Shown here piece by piece: positions 47,606 to 60,600 of a stretch of 64,000 nt of DNA. Source of the stretch: Arabidopsis thaliana. Its lineage: Eukaryota > Streptophyta > Magnoliopsida > Brassicales > Brassicaceae. The stretch spans positions 16,839,443 to 16,903,442 of the forward strand of contig NC_003071.7 of NCBI RefSeq assembly GCF_000001735.4. Direction: 5' to 3'. The translations under genes were made by a program, and so were the position numbers. Every line of letters starts with the position of its first letter. Within the stretch, counting starts at the first letter, position 1. The notes beneath the pieces were generated by a model. That model was given only the letters and a program-made list of their open reading frames with translations, did no database searches and was not told the origin of the DNA.

Positions 47606-48965
47606 ATGGTTTCAAGGGAACAGAAGAGAGGTTCTTTGCAAGAGAAGTTTCAATTGCTTCGTTCAATCACTAATTCACATGCTGTAATTATTACATCACT
47701 CTCTCTTTCTTTCTATTTTTATTACCTCCAACGGAGATTAACGCAATCATATATCTACATATATAAATCTTGTTATTCACACACACACACATGATCTCAC
47801 ACATACAATCGTAATCAATATACATATAGATTATTATTATTATTCACTCTGTCACGATTTCGATCGTTCCCTTTGGATCATTTTCTATCACAGCTTAGGT
47901 ATTTGAATCCCTTTTGCTCTTCTATATTCCAGTTTGCTTTTTTTATTTAGTTATTTAGGTAATCACTTGATCCTCTTCTAAGCATATATAGAAGCATATG
48001 TTATTACAAACAAGATATATAGGCCTTTGAAGTTGAATTCTCTTCTCGGCTAAATTTATAATTCTAGATTTTGAGATGTCGTATATGCTACTAATATATG
48101 TGTGGGGGCACACGTGTTTTGATGACAGGAAAACGATACATCGATCATAATGGATGCATCAAAATATATCCAAAAGCTTAAGCAGAAAGTCGAAAGATTC
48201 AACCAAGACCCTACTGCAGAGCAATCTTCAAGCGAGCCCACGGATCCAAAAACACCAATGGTACAAACAATCGAAAACATATAAATATTCCTTAGGATCC
48301 ATCATATATATTTAAGTACGAATGTGATTAATGTGTAAATGAGAGATTCATTAAGAGCTTTTTGTTTGGGAAATTTTATAGGTAACAGTGGAAACCCTAG
48401 ACAAGGGTTTTATGATAAACGTGTTCTCAGGAAAGAATCAGCCAGGGATGCTTGTTTCGGTATTAGAAGCCTTCGAGGATATTGGGCTTAACGTTCTTGA
48501 AGCTAGGGCTTCATGTACCGACTCTTTTAGCTTGCATGCCATGGGACTCGAGGTAATTAACTAATCATCACACTAGTGTTTATATGAGCTAGGTTCTTGA
48601 TACAAATGAGCTGAGTTTTTTACAATGGTGTCATCATATATGTTTACGAAATCTTATGTGGTTACACTTACTTTATTACAAATATATTCAAATTCATGCT
48701 GGTGAAAATTTAAAAATCATTTTGTAAAATTATAATAAAAAGTGGGCAATCTCAACACAAACACACACACGAATACAAAATATAAACATGTGTAGTCTAT
48801 GTCGATATGTGTGTGTTGGCATGTATAATTATTTTAATGATTACGTCACTGTTAATAATACAAATGTAGAATGAAGATGGAGAAAATATGGATGCTGAAG
48901 CAGTGAAACAGGCAGTGACTGATGCAATCAGGAGCTGGGGTGAAATCAATGATCCACAGAACTAG
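47606..48965 (+). CDS. ACT-domain, bHLH-related SCREAM-like small protein (AT2G40435 type)
   Basis: Four coding exons (47606-47683, 48129-48260, 48382-48552, 48870-48965), all phase 0, give 158 residues. The N-terminal part reads like helix 1 and helix 2 of a bHLH without a strong basic region (SREQKRGSLQEKFQLLRSIT, then DTSIIMDASKYIQKLKQKVERFNQ). After a short Ser/Thr/Pro linker comes an ACT-like domain (VTVETLDKGFMINVFSGKNQPGMLVSVLEAFEDIGLNVLEARASC). Such proteins probably dimerise with bHLH factors and modulate them; I infer no direct DNA binding. In databases I recall it as a 'transcription factor SCREAM-like protein'. The exon junctions and length support the model well. Confidence 0.9.
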
Positions 48966-49554
48966 ATTGACCCACTTTTCATTTTTTTTTTATATATAAT
49001 TTATTTCTTATTATACAAAATATAAGGAAATAACACAGTTTCTATAGTATTTCTGCTTCTTCTTTTTTCTTTTTCTTCTGTCCATTTTGTAGTCCAGAAT
49101 TTCCCCGTGAAAAGGGATAATGAAGAAAAATCAATTGTATGTTTATTTATTTCACGTAAGCAATAGAAAATACGTTCTTAAGGTACATCACCTAACATAT
49201 CAAGTTATCAACTGAGATAGTTATAATTTTGTTCATTTTAAATTAGATCAGAAATAAATAAAAAAGCTGAGTTTAGCAGAGAACTAAAACTTATTACTAT
49301 TTTGGATTTGATCAGAAGATATTAGAGAAAATTGTTTTCTACAACAGAAGAAGACAAGCATTTTTGTTCACGTGAGCAAAATAACTCCAGAAACCCGGGA
49401 AAGTAAAACGTACAAATACATCCGTTCTACACATTCGTCCCACGATTGATACTTTACTTAAGCACAACTAAGTGTACGTGATCATCTGATTTTACATGGC
49501 ATAAGATTATGATTATTAACAAGACTTTTAGAGAGAAAAAATTAGGGTTTATAA
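48966..49554. other. Spacer after the ACT-domain gene
   Basis: Holds the 3' UTR of the ACT-domain gene and AT-rich sequence. Nothing else recognised. Confidence 0.45.
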
Positions 49555-50138
49555 AGCCAAACTGGATTCTTCTAACAACATTTCTTCAATATGTGTTGTC
49601 ATAAAGTCAGAGACAGCATCTTTAGGATTTTATCCTAGAGAATATCTGCAAGCTCGAGGACATTGAATGCATTTGATGAATTCATGGAGGCAATGAGCTG
49701 GTTACTGCAGAGTTCTTGGAGGTACGGAATCTTGTATTTGTCTGCAGCTATGTAGTGTACGGGCGTGCTTCAACAGTTTTGAATCCGAAAGGTAACCTTT
49801 GTACATGAACTCAGTAAAGGTATATATAGCTCATCGTGAGTCATCTCTGAAAAAGTGATTGGATCACTTGCTGATGAAGTTGAATCAATCATCTGCTTAA
49901 GCACCTCCGATGATGCAGCCTTTGTAAAACACAATCCATTAACAGTTTAGCTGAATCTAGCTAGCAAGTTTTTTTTTTTGTTATAGAAAATTTTGAAAAG
50001 AGAAAAAGAACATACCAAGATGATTTTGTGAGCAGGGATAGGATCTGTTTGGTCCCCTGCTTTAAGCAGTACATCGACTCCAACTTTCTCTTTCCAGTAT
50101 TTCGCAAATGAATCAATGAATTCAATCTTGTTTGCCAT
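49555..50138 (-). pseudogene. Decayed BTB/POZ gene copy (first of three)
   Basis: Exon 1 (50016-50138) is still clean: MANKIEFIDSFAKYWKEKVG... with GVDVLLKAGDQTDPIPAHKIIL, the N-terminal half of a BTB domain, ending at a normal GT donor. The second exon begins at about 49919 (AASSEVLKQMIDSTSSASDP, ITFSEMTHDEL) but then shifts frame near 49820 and again near 49755. Readable pieces include FTEFMYKGYLSDSKLLKHAR and IAADKYKIPYLQELCSNQLI. A stop follows LELADIL at about 49640. It appears to be a pseudogene of the neighbouring BTB genes, unless an unusual splice rescues it. Confidence 0.8.
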
Positions 50139-50171
50139 TTTCTGTGAATCAAAATATAATGTTATAAGCAA

Positions 50172-50840
50172 AATTCATCCACTAGAACATTGTAAAATTC
50201 CATTTTACAAATCCCTAAATGCGAATCTCGTTTTTGCACTTAATAAAACTCAGAATAAATCTCAAAACGCTCTACAATCCTAATATATAGTTGACACTCG
50301 AAAAATTGTGAGCAAATCAAACTAATGACCAAATTGGCAGTGGTTGAATCTAATTACTCATAAGTCTAATTGTGCATTTGGATTGAATATGGTAGTCATT
50401 ACTCCAAACAGTTAGCAATTTAGCAAATTGATCGGCTCCTTTTTTAGGAGACTAGTTCCCTAACCAGCAATAGAAAAGTATTTCCCTGCTTCATCGCTTC
50501 TAAATATTTATTAACTTAATATATACTAATTCATCTTTAGAGTTGTTTCGTTTAAAAAAATGATTGTGCTGATTTAATAATAATAATAAAAATAAAAAAA
50601 ATCTCTAACAACATGTCTTTGAGAATGTATCCAACTCCAGTAAAAAATCATAAGATTATGAGAATTTGGTGAAAAATTTAGTTAAAAATGAAGAAAGAAA
50701 AATTATGTATTAGTTATATTAGTACTTGTATTTAATCATTTATTTAATTACGGAATTATTTTATTTAAGAAAAAATTGGAAAGGCTCGTAATCTCAACTT
50801 CGCATTAAGCGAAGTCTTGGAACCCTGGGAACCTCGGTGC
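50172..50840. other. Spacer between BTB copies
   Basis: AT-rich sequence with no gene; presumably the upstream region of the decayed BTB copy and the 3' flank of the SINE-interrupted one. Confidence 0.5.
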
Positions 50841-51850
50841 TTAGCACTGACAACAGCGACCACATCTACTACAGATTCTAGCACTCGTCGTACAAGTTAA
50901 AGCCTTCAGTATCTCCACTGTAAGATTTGGATGATTGTTGGCGAATACCTTGAACTCAACAGAAGTAGAAATCGCACCTAAATTAGTTATGATATTAGTG
51001 AAAGCGGAATCATGAAACCACTTATAGGTGGGCCAGTGGTAGGAAGGATTTCGGGCTGAGGGTGAAATTCCCAATAATCCCGGGTTCGAATCCCCACGGC
51101 TGCAAACACCTTAAGTGGCCACCGCAGACAATTTAAAATCGGGCTATGCGGCCTCCAGGAACTACTCTTGCCGCTTTCGGGACGCACGCAGTGGGCTAGT
51201 CTGAGCCCATTGGGCTTGGGATACCTGGGTTATCCAAAAAAAAAAAAAAAAAAAAAAAAGAAAGCGGAATCATGAAGGGCTTTGTCAAAAGGGATTTGGG
51301 CGAGCTCAAGGATGTCAAGAGCATTTGAAGATTTAAGAGATGATATAAGCTCGATTCTGCATAGGTCTCGTAGATGCGGAATCTCGTATTTGTCCCCCGC
51401 AATATAGAGTGACCTAACGTGTTGCTTCTCTTTTGCAGAAAGCATAGAGCCGTCGCTGTATATGAATTCAATGAAAGCCTCTAATTCTTCGTGTTTCATC
51501 TCACAGAGAGTGATTGTCTCTAGTTGAGCCGAAGCCTTGATCTCGTCTGACTCCAACATCTTCTTAAACACCTCTGATCTTGCAGACTATTAATTATATC
51601 AAGAAAAGAGCATTAATTAACAATGAAAATCAGTTCAAGTAAGAGCATTTGGATGAATTTCTTTATGAAATTAGATGATGATTTAAAAGGAGAAACGAAG
51701 TAGAGAGACCAGAACAAGCTTATGGGCAGAAGTAGAAGCACCCTCATCACCACTGTCCCCTGCCTTAAGCCGTACATCGACTTGACGTTGTTCTTTCAAA
51801 ATCTTTGCAAATCCACCCACGAAAAGCTCTTTGTTGGTTTCTGTTGCCAT
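50841..51850 (-). pseudogene. BTB/POZ gene interrupted by a SINE (AT2G40440 type)
   Basis: Exon 1 is 51710-51850 (ATG at 51850; VDVRLKAGDSGDEGASTSAH) and exon 2 starts at 51586 (SARSEVFKKMLESDEIKASA). The coding frame runs through the BTB domain (TLCEMKHEELEAFIEFIY; HVRSLYIAGDKYEIPHLRDL; SNALDILELAQIPFDKALHD). A SINE then inserts after HDSAF; translation would enter its poly-T and stop near 51230, giving about 165 residues. Beyond the SINE the original frame resumes at 51016 (HDSAFTNIITNLGAISTSVE) and ends at 50841 with a Cys-rich tail. Either a truncated protein is made or the SINE is removed by splicing; sequence alone does not decide. Its intact sister gene lies upstream. Confidence 0.85.
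51017..51259 (+). mobile_element. tRNA-derived SINE in the BTB exon
   Basis: A 243-bp insertion with a perfect Pol III B box (GGTTCGAATCC, about 51082-51092) and an A-box-like TGGGCCAGTGG near 51030. It ends in a 24-nt A tract (51236-51259). It is flanked by a 17-bp target duplication gaaagcggaatcatgaa at 51000-51016 and 51260-51276. Orientation is opposite to the host gene. The long clean A tail and identical duplications suggest a fairly recent insertion. The SINE family name was not resolved. Confidence 0.92.
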
Positions 51851-52581
51851 GTTTTTAAAGTATATATCGTGGATATGATTTAGTTAACGATTGTGGGTTA
51901 TTATATATAGAACCTAGGCGGTCAAAATTACTATTTTGCTTTCTTTTCCCAAGACTTTTGGATTTGGTCAAGGAGACATTAATACATTAGAACTCGGAAT
52001 TTAATTTGCACTCATTAATAGGAGACTTTATCAGACGAATACAGAATTTTAAGTTTTGTGTTATGGTTTGTTTACCTCTTCTTACTGTCTCTTGCACTTC
52101 TGTGTATGGCACACTAAACAAGAATCTAAAAGACTCTAGCTAAGATTTTATAAAATAGGAACCTTACTTATAGTCAGGAAAGAATGATAGGAATGCACTA
52201 AAAAAGCTTGCGACGAAAAAAAAAAAAAAAAAAGCTTGCTCAAATTGAGCTTTAAACTTTTTAACAATCTCTCTGTTTATTTCCTTTTGGACATAAGAAG
52301 AACTAAGAGATCAAACAAATCAAAACTTAGTGTCAAGATTGATTATTTGCTTTTTTTCTTTTCTTATCCCAATGCTCATTAATCTTTCTGAGAGGCGGCA
52401 CAATTTAGACACAAATTGGCAAACTATGGATACTATGCAAATGGTGATATCCGCGAAGTCGATATTGTGACAATTATGTCAAATCACTTGAAAATGATAA
52501 AACCATTTATCAAAAAGAGATGAAACAATTTAACAAAGAAAAAATGAGAAAGGAAACAACAAAAGCAACGCTATGGTTCTT
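51851..52581. other. Spacer between second and third BTB copies
   Basis: Promoter side of the SINE-interrupted copy and 3' flank of the intact copy. It includes an A run at about 52217-52233. No gene seen. Confidence 0.5.
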
Positions 52582-53348
52582 TTAGTAGTAGCGATTACAG
52601 TAACCACAGATTTTTCTGCTAGTACTTAGTCTAGTTATAGAAGCCTTCATTATATCCACGGCAAGATTTGGGTGATTGGCGACAAACAGCTTGAACTCAT
52701 CACCACTAGCAATCGTACTTATATTGGTTATGATAGTAGTGAAGGCGGGATCATTGAGGGCTTTGTCAAAAGGGATTTGGGCGAGCTCAAGGATGCTAAG
52801 AGCATTCGACGAATTCAAAGATGATATAAGCTCGTTTCTGCATAGGTCTCTTAGATGCGGAATCTCATATTTGTCGGCTGCATGAAAGAGTGAACGAGCA
52901 TGTTTCTTGAGACTAGCAGAACAAATGGAGCCATCAACCCTATAGATGAACTCCACAAAAGCCTCCAATTCTTCGTGTTTCATCTCCGAGAGGGTGACTG
53001 TCTCCATCTGTTTAGATGAAGCCTTGAACTCGTCTGATTCCAATATCTTCTTAAACACCTCTGATCTTGCCACCTATTCAATATTCCATTCATGTCAACA
53101 ATGAAAAACATCCCAAGTAAGAGACACTCTCAAAAACATTGCTACACAATAAGTAACTTTTCCCTATAATTGGATGATGATAAATAAAAGAGAAGAGGAA
53201 GTAGAGAAACCAAGACAAGCTTGTGGGCGAAAATAGATGTAGTCTCATCACTGTCTCCTGCCTTGAGACGTACATCGGCTTGCCATTGTTCATTCAAGAG
53301 TTTCTTAAATCCACCTAAGAAAGCCTCTTTGTTGCTTTGTGTAGCCAT
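52582..53348 (-). CDS. BTB/POZ domain protein (AT2G40450 type), intact copy
   Basis: Two exons, 53211-53348 and 52582-53073, joined at KLVL|VARSEV, give 209 residues. The BTB fold is complete: ADVRLKAGDSDETTSIFAHK, then ARSEVFKKILESDEFKAS, then VTLSEMKHEELEAFVEFIYR. A short BACK-like helical part follows (SLFHAADKYEIPHLRDLC, SNALSILELAQIPFDKALND). The protein ends with basic and Cys-containing residues (RKICGYCNRYY). Small BTB proteins of this type commonly serve as CUL3 adaptors, but there is no second substrate-binding domain here, so a function cannot be named. It is the only undamaged member of the local triplet. Confidence 0.9.
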
Positions 53349-56300
53349 TGCAGTTTGCAAACCAAATATATAAAACCTGAATGTGATTTGGTCGATGTTA
53401 TGTTAGGGCACTATACTATGTATTATTCGCGTACCAGAACAATTATCCAGGAGAAATTGACGGCGGAAGTCGAGGAATGGTTTTTTACGCGGCCAATGGT
53501 TTAGGGTTTGTAGTCTAAGATTAGAAGCAAAGGTTAAAAACCTAGCTTTAGAGTTTACCAACTACTTTACTTGCAGCTTGCCTCAACTAAACTAACATAC
53601 TTAACCAAATGGGCTTTAAACTAAACCCATAAAACATTCTTCTGTTGGGCCAAAACCAACAAAGGCCAATAAAACAATCGACTTAAACCGGTCCAATTAA
53701 TTAATTGAGTAACGTAAATTGTACGCAAAACAGAGGAATGCGAAGTATGATGATTCAGATGACGGAGAATGGAATTTGATCATTGTGATTGTCCCAACGT
53801 CGTCTGAATCTCTTCTTACGTTAATAAGCCTAGCCGAATCTCCCGTCTTCTCTTGGGAACCTGAAGACAAAATTGTTGAGCTGTTCTCTGTTTACACATT
53901 AAGAATAAAGGAGTTGAAGAAACTCCTTCTGTAATGGCCAACCAAGCTACAGCTTTAATCTGTTATGCTTCTTTATCTTCTTGTGGCTTGTTCTATTTCT
54001 GAAAAGGATGTAACAGTATACAACATATATGATAGATAAATCCATGAAAGTAATCACACCCATCGAATTGTTTGAAGCAAATAGTTGGTATGGGTATGAG
54101 CCTTTCCTAATTTTTGTTAATGTTTTCGATCGAAAGTTGTGACAGGAAGTAAACACAATGAGCACATGAAAATAGAACAAAACCCTTACGAGCACTCATG
54201 AAAAGGAATTTCAGGAATCTGTAGCTATTTACTCACCATGACATATTCTGGTTGAAATTTTTATAACATGATATGTACGTTTCATTTGTTCCAATCTAAA
54301 GTCTTAATGATCATTGTGTATCTTCTGTTACACACTGATATCTTTGCTGTTTTTGTGTCATTCACTTTACTGATAATAGTGTTCTGCTATCATTTCTGAG
54401 AGACTAGTACACTGCCTAGTTAGAAGAGAGCATGCCTAGATTCCATTTTATGTTATATTTAGAACATCAAATTTCTCATGAGATATTCTAGTATTATAAT
54501 TTGCATCTCACCACTATAGTAGTGTTTGACAACATTTCCCATATGTACCCTTAAATGGGTTCAAATTGTTTAACATGTGTGGTAAATAAGCTTTTTCTCC
54601 CTAAAATCTAACTTTTGTTTAACTTTGATATTTCATTGCATACGATCCCTGAGGACTATATCAAACAGCGAAGAGCTTACTACTAAGATGTTTATTGGTT
54701 GATCTGGCAAAAAGAGGAGGTTACATCTAGTGGCGGGCCTATAGTAAATAAAATTCCTGTTTCTCACCCTTAAAAAGATAGAAGAGTGGTCCACAAGCAA
54801 AGTTTCGTGATTGGCTCTGTTTCACTGGGCCATTAATACACACATATCCACAGTCTTTGTGTATACAAAAGATGATTATGGTTGTAAATAGACATATGGA
54901 AGGACAAAACACGTCATAATAGAAAGCTTAGGAACCTATGAATGGTGGAAACAGCAAGGTCTTGTCGCATCGAGTAATCTGTAGGAAACATTATCTTTAA
55001 CAGTTAACAGTACAATGCACCACTTTGGCACTGCCTTTGTTATAGTCAAGAGAAATGTACGAAGTGAGAAAGAATCTTTTTCTATTAGTGGTTATACGTT
55101 TAACCCTTAATGTCTCTCAATGTCCTTCTCATAGATATCTAATAGCTAAAACCTAAGTTACCTCATGCTCATGTTTCAATTCTTTGCAAGTTGCAATGTG
55201 AGGCCAACAAAGCAAGCCTGTCAAATCGTTTTCAGTCGTATCCTTAACCCTCGTGCAAATCTTTTGTCATCATTTAATCTTCTTTTGTACTCTTTGCTCC
55301 ATTATCACGGCTCTTGACCATATGCTAACAAATTAACCGTCAGGCTTTTTGGGTGTACCTGGACTTGCTTCTTGGGACTGTTCACAGTCTCGGCGAACCG
55401 CGACTGCATAAGATTCCCGCAGAACCAGAATATATCATGAAAAGATTCAGTATTATTGTTGAATATCCGGAATTATGAACTTTAGAGTTTGTGTTATGGT
55501 TAACAATTAACAAACTTTATTTATGTAACGTAATCTCACACATTGTTTTGCTACATTTGGGTTAGAAATAAGTTTGACAATCCTTTGTAACACAATGATA
55601 CCATTGAGTTATTGCATCTAAAAAAACACGTGGTTTCATTATTTGGATTTTGGACCCAATGTCATTTTATTGGGCAGTCTTTTACGGTAAAGTCAAATCT
55701 CAGAAATGGTTGGAAATATTTATTTTCCATTCCTTCTTTGGTTATGTTTGTTACGTGTTGTTCTCAGCATCTCACGCTCCATAATATCTGAGCTCATCAC
55801 ATAACAAAACCATTTTTGTCATTTTTTCAAACAATTTTGGGATTTCGAAATGGACCCAATGTAAAAGAAAAAATTTCCATTAATTCTGTGTCCTAGAAAA
55901 ATAGTTTTGACATATTTTAAAATTATTTGAAATTATTAATATACCTCGTTTTAATACTATTTACTAAACTATAACAACTTAATCTGAGTTATGCCAAAAG
56001 TAAAAAATAAACATCCTATTAAGTGTCATGTTAAAAAGAATATATATAATAACTATATCATGATATGTTTGTGATATGAAAGAAGTAAATGTAAAAATGT
56101 TTCTAGTTTAGTGATGAGTTTACGAAATTACAGAAAGGTAAGATATTGCTTCAATATTAAAGTGGATGCATTAAGTTCCATGCATGTTTCCCTTTCTCTA
56201 ATTGTAATGACAAGGGACATCAAGGCTTAAATCTTGGGGCAAGATATCGCAAGCTTTTTGGACCACTATATTTTTTTTCTCCATCTTCCAATTTTATTGG

Positions 56301-57680
56301 ATGCATCAAACGCGTCTTTGGACCACAGTCGCTTTTGATTTTCACTGCAAGCTTCATTTGTTCATGCTTGAAACAGAATGGAATGTCTCAGAAATTTTAC
56401 TATTGATCCAAGATACTTGATTTGTCATAAATTTCTAGGTCGGCAACTACTGCAAGTGAAAAAGGTCATCCTCATACATACAGTTGTTCTATGACGAGAA
56501 TATCCGGATATTTTGTCTTGATTCATAGGACTCAATTTTGAAGATCATAGTATCAAAAAGAACTTGAAACCCGAATGAAATAGTATTCAACTTTCCGTTC
56601 TTATTAGTTTCACTATAAAAAAATAACGAAAACTTTATTTGTATTTCGTACAAATCCAATTCAATAGTGCATTTATTTTTTCCATGTGCTCCTTAGATAT
56701 ACTGCACGTGTAGTATTAAAATGGTTGGATGTATTTCTGGTGATGAGGCTTAAGTAGCTCATAGAATTAGGAGACCTAATTAAGTAACTCGGAAAATGTA
56801 GACTCTAACTCGCAGTAATGTGAAATCTTACTGTATTACACTTTATTCTGAAAATCTAGTAGAAAACACCATGAGTTTTTTAATATGACGAAAGACGAAA
56901 CTATATATACTTGTAAACGTAGAGAACTAAAATTTATATACAATTTAGACATTTTTTGTTGGAAATATTTATGATATTTTTTTATACAACTTTTATACGC
57001 CTCTTCCTATGAGTATTTTTAGTATTGTCGGTCAATTTCATACGAATACGCTTACCATCATTAACAGAAAAAAACAAAACAAAAAAACGCTTATTTCATC
57101 AAGCATAGTACGGCATAAAGTAATACAAAAGAATATGATAAATTCAAAACGGCTTATTAAGTTTTTGTTGTTGTTGTTGAGAGGATGGCATAGGTTTATT
57201 GAGTGATTCTTATCATTGGATACCTGTTGCTGACCAGAATTTTCGGCCAAATATACATAGGACTTTTGTTGTATTTTCTTCCATATTTAAACTATAATAA
57301 ACAATGAACCAATTAAAAAATTGTATATGCCATCCAAGGATTTATACTGATGATGATGATGGTGGTGGTTACATGACCAATGTGATGATGATGACATTAA
57401 TGAAAAGGAAACAAAAAATCTAGCGGTGGCTTTATATATATCACATACTTGAGGAGAGTAAGGCAATAGCTAAACTAAGCAAATCTCTAAGACTTGTTCT
57501 CATTTTGTTTGTTCAAAATCCCATTAAAAAAAAACACAATGCAACCTTAAATTATTTCCGTTTAGTCTCTCTCTTCACAGTCCTGACCTCTCTCAACTCT
57601 CACAACATTACCAAATACATCCCATAAAAAAACAATTCTTTAAAAAAAAAATATTTTGATATAAACAGAAAAAACAATTA
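53349..57680. other. 4.3-kb intergenic region between BTB and NPF5.1
   Basis: AT-rich with no firmly supported gene. 53719-53934 (+) is a 71-codon frame of ordinary composition (DSDDGEWNLIIVIVPTSSES, FSWEPEDKIVELFSVYTLRI) that might be a gene fragment or terminal exon; I recognise no family. TGGGCC/GGGCC-like motifs occur near 53608-53670. The NPF5.1 promoter with TATA-like ctttatatatatc (about 57428-57440) is at the right end. A (TGA)n/(TGG)n-like stretch lies near 57348-57368. Confidence 0.45.
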
Positions 57681-60600
57681 ATGGAGGCTGCAAAAGTTTA
57701 CACACAAGATGGCACCGTCGACCTCCAAGGCCGTCCCGTCCTCGCCTCCAAGACCGGTCGTTGGAGAGCTTGCTCTTTCCTCCTCGGTATATGTTTTCGC
57801 AAACCTCAGATAACTATTTTCGTCTATAGATAACTTGAACAAAATAAAAACATAAATCTTTATGTAGTCTTTTGTGTCTTTGTGTGTGTGTGTGTGAGAA
57901 GGGTATGAAGCGTTTGAGAGGATGGCGTTTTATGGAATAGCGTCGAACTTAGTGAATTATTTGACTAAAAGACTTCACGAAGATACGATCTCTTCGGTTA
58001 GAAATGTGAATAATTGGTCCGGTGCGGTTTGGATCACTCCCATAGCCGGAGCTTACATCGCTGACTCATACATCGGTCGCTTCTGGACTTTTACTGCCTC
58101 CTCTCTCATCTACGTCCTGGTATTAATTCTACAGTCTCTTTTATTTCTTATGGTTAAAATACGAATTAAACTCAACTAAACCAGACTTTTACAACTTTTT
58201 GAAGAAATCGAACTTAGAAATGAACCAAACAAAATATATTAATTTAAAAATAGTTCAAAAATCTGAACTGGTGAAATATAATTATACGAAAATGATATCA
58301 GTAATTAATAAGAGCAGAGTCTACATTATGTATGACCTATTTTTTTTTCTTAAGCTTATTAAAGTTTTAATGGACTCGTCAATTTCTACTTTTATCTTCT
58401 CTTAAATATTCTATGTTTCAGATTTTTCATATCAATGAATATATATTTACTCAAAAAATTTTGGGTTGGTCATGATAAAGAAGTATAGATGTGTGTGTTT
58501 GTCGCGTTTTGGACGTACGATCAGATAGGGTCCGTGAGCATTTATCCCAAGAAGATCCACTGCCACAAAAACTATTTGCATTTTTCTCCACTGGTTATAA
58601 TACTTGAGGACAACTGTGTGGTTTCTGTTAAAGTGGATTTATATTATAGTATGAGAATATTATCTTGAAGGATCAGAAATTTCCATATATGTAGGGGAAA
58701 AATTGGTATGAATGCTAAGCAGACTGTTTTTCCTTCTTATATAGCAGAGGATTTTTTACATCACCTTGACGGCTGTTTGACAGCACTGATGTGACATCTA
58801 AGTAGAAAGAAATATATAGGCCTTGTTTAGTTGTTTTTATAGGCCATGTTTCTATAAGTAAGAGTCATTAATTAGTGTTAGTAAAGTGATGTTAGGTGTT
58901 TCTTACAAAACTTGGGTACGTTTCTAATCATTTGGCACTGATAAGTCTGAGATGATTAGATTTAAAATAACCACAGGCTTAATGTCGACCACGTTGATCA
59001 AAATGTCGACTACGTGTCAGACTTGAAGGCACCAGTTAACGAAAGCTAACTCCATCCTTTTTTTTTTTTTTTGAGATTTGATTTCTGTTAGATCCTTGGA
59101 TACGTGGTTTTCCACACATATTCAAAAGGACCCACGATTATCACTTTACTTCAATTTTATTAGTTTAGCAAACCAGATACATATCTTATCAGTATCTAGA
59201 GAAAAATAAAAACTTATGACTTTTAAAGATCACATCTCAACCAAGTAATGACTAATAACCAAGTTTATCCAAGTGAAGAACATTTAGTTCCGTCAGATTG
59301 AGAGACATGACTCATGATTCATGAAATGTCTTCTAACTTCAAAATGTATGTAGTTGCTAGGATTTTATACCGCCAAGCGAAAAAATTTTCTTTATTTTTT
59401 TTTAAAATATTTTCTTTTAAAATAATATTTTTACAATTTTAAAGAGTATTTGAGACATTATAAACAAAAACCAATTTGACGGGAAAAAAAAAACAATTCC
59501 TATACGTACATTTGAAACGTACAATAACATTTGGATTAAAATACCGAAGATGATTCCTTATAAGATCGTTATTCTGTTTGCAGGGGATGATTCTCTTGAC
59601 AATGGCGGTAACAGTAAAATCCCTAAGACCGACATGCGAAAACGGGGTATGCAACAAGGCCTCCTCGTTACAAGTAACATTTTTCTACATATCCCTCTAT
59701 ACCATAGCTATTGGAGCCGGTGGAACAAAACCTAACATTTCCACATTTGGAGCGGACCAATTCGACAGTTATAGCATTGAAGAAAAAAAGCAAAAGGTTT
59801 CATTCTTCAATTGGTGGATGTTTAGCTCTTTCTTAGGCGCGTTGTTTGCGACATTGGGGCTCGTCTACATCCAAGAGAATCTCGGATGGGGTTTAGGTTA
59901 TGGCATCCCTACCGTAGGACTCTTGGTTTCTCTCGTTGTGTTCTATATTGGAACACCATTTTACAGGCATAAGGTTATCAAAACAGACAATTTGGCGAAA
60001 GATTTGGTTCAAGTTCCTATCGCGGCATTCAAAAACCGAAAGCTTCAGTGTCCTGATGACCACTTGGAGCTTTATGAGCTTGACTCTCATTATTACAAAA
60101 GCAATGGTAAGCATCAAGTTCATCACACGCCCGTCTTCAGGTCAGTGTTGCATATCTCATTAAAGAATTTATTTCTCTTAATTATTTTCTCATATAATAA
60201 ACTTATCTCAAATTCTGGTTCTAGATAAACGGATAATCTTTTTTTGTCCTCACCACTATATATATAGCGAATCAAAAACCAAGAGAGTATGATTGTAGTT
60301 TGACTCCTTGACAGAGAATCATAGGCCAATAGAACCATAGGATAAAAAATCTATCAAAATTATGCCTTTTGTGTGTGGTGCCTGGTGCCTGGTGGTGGGT
60401 TATAAAGTGGAATATATATACAATGTTGTTTTCTTTTTTTTATTAATATATCTAATCTAGTGTACCTGCTCTGTAGAATTTTGTTAGTAGATGGTCCCCA
60501 GTTCTCACCTTCTACACGTTAATGTGTTCTCCAATATCACCCCACTACAGTTTCGTGCCGAAATCATTTCACATTACAAAAACTACCTAATATAGAAAAC

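Noticed and set aside
51060-51110. Possible tRNA gene (GGTTCGAATCC box)
   Set aside because: The box belongs to a SINE with A tail and target duplication; no tRNA cloverleaf could be laid out.
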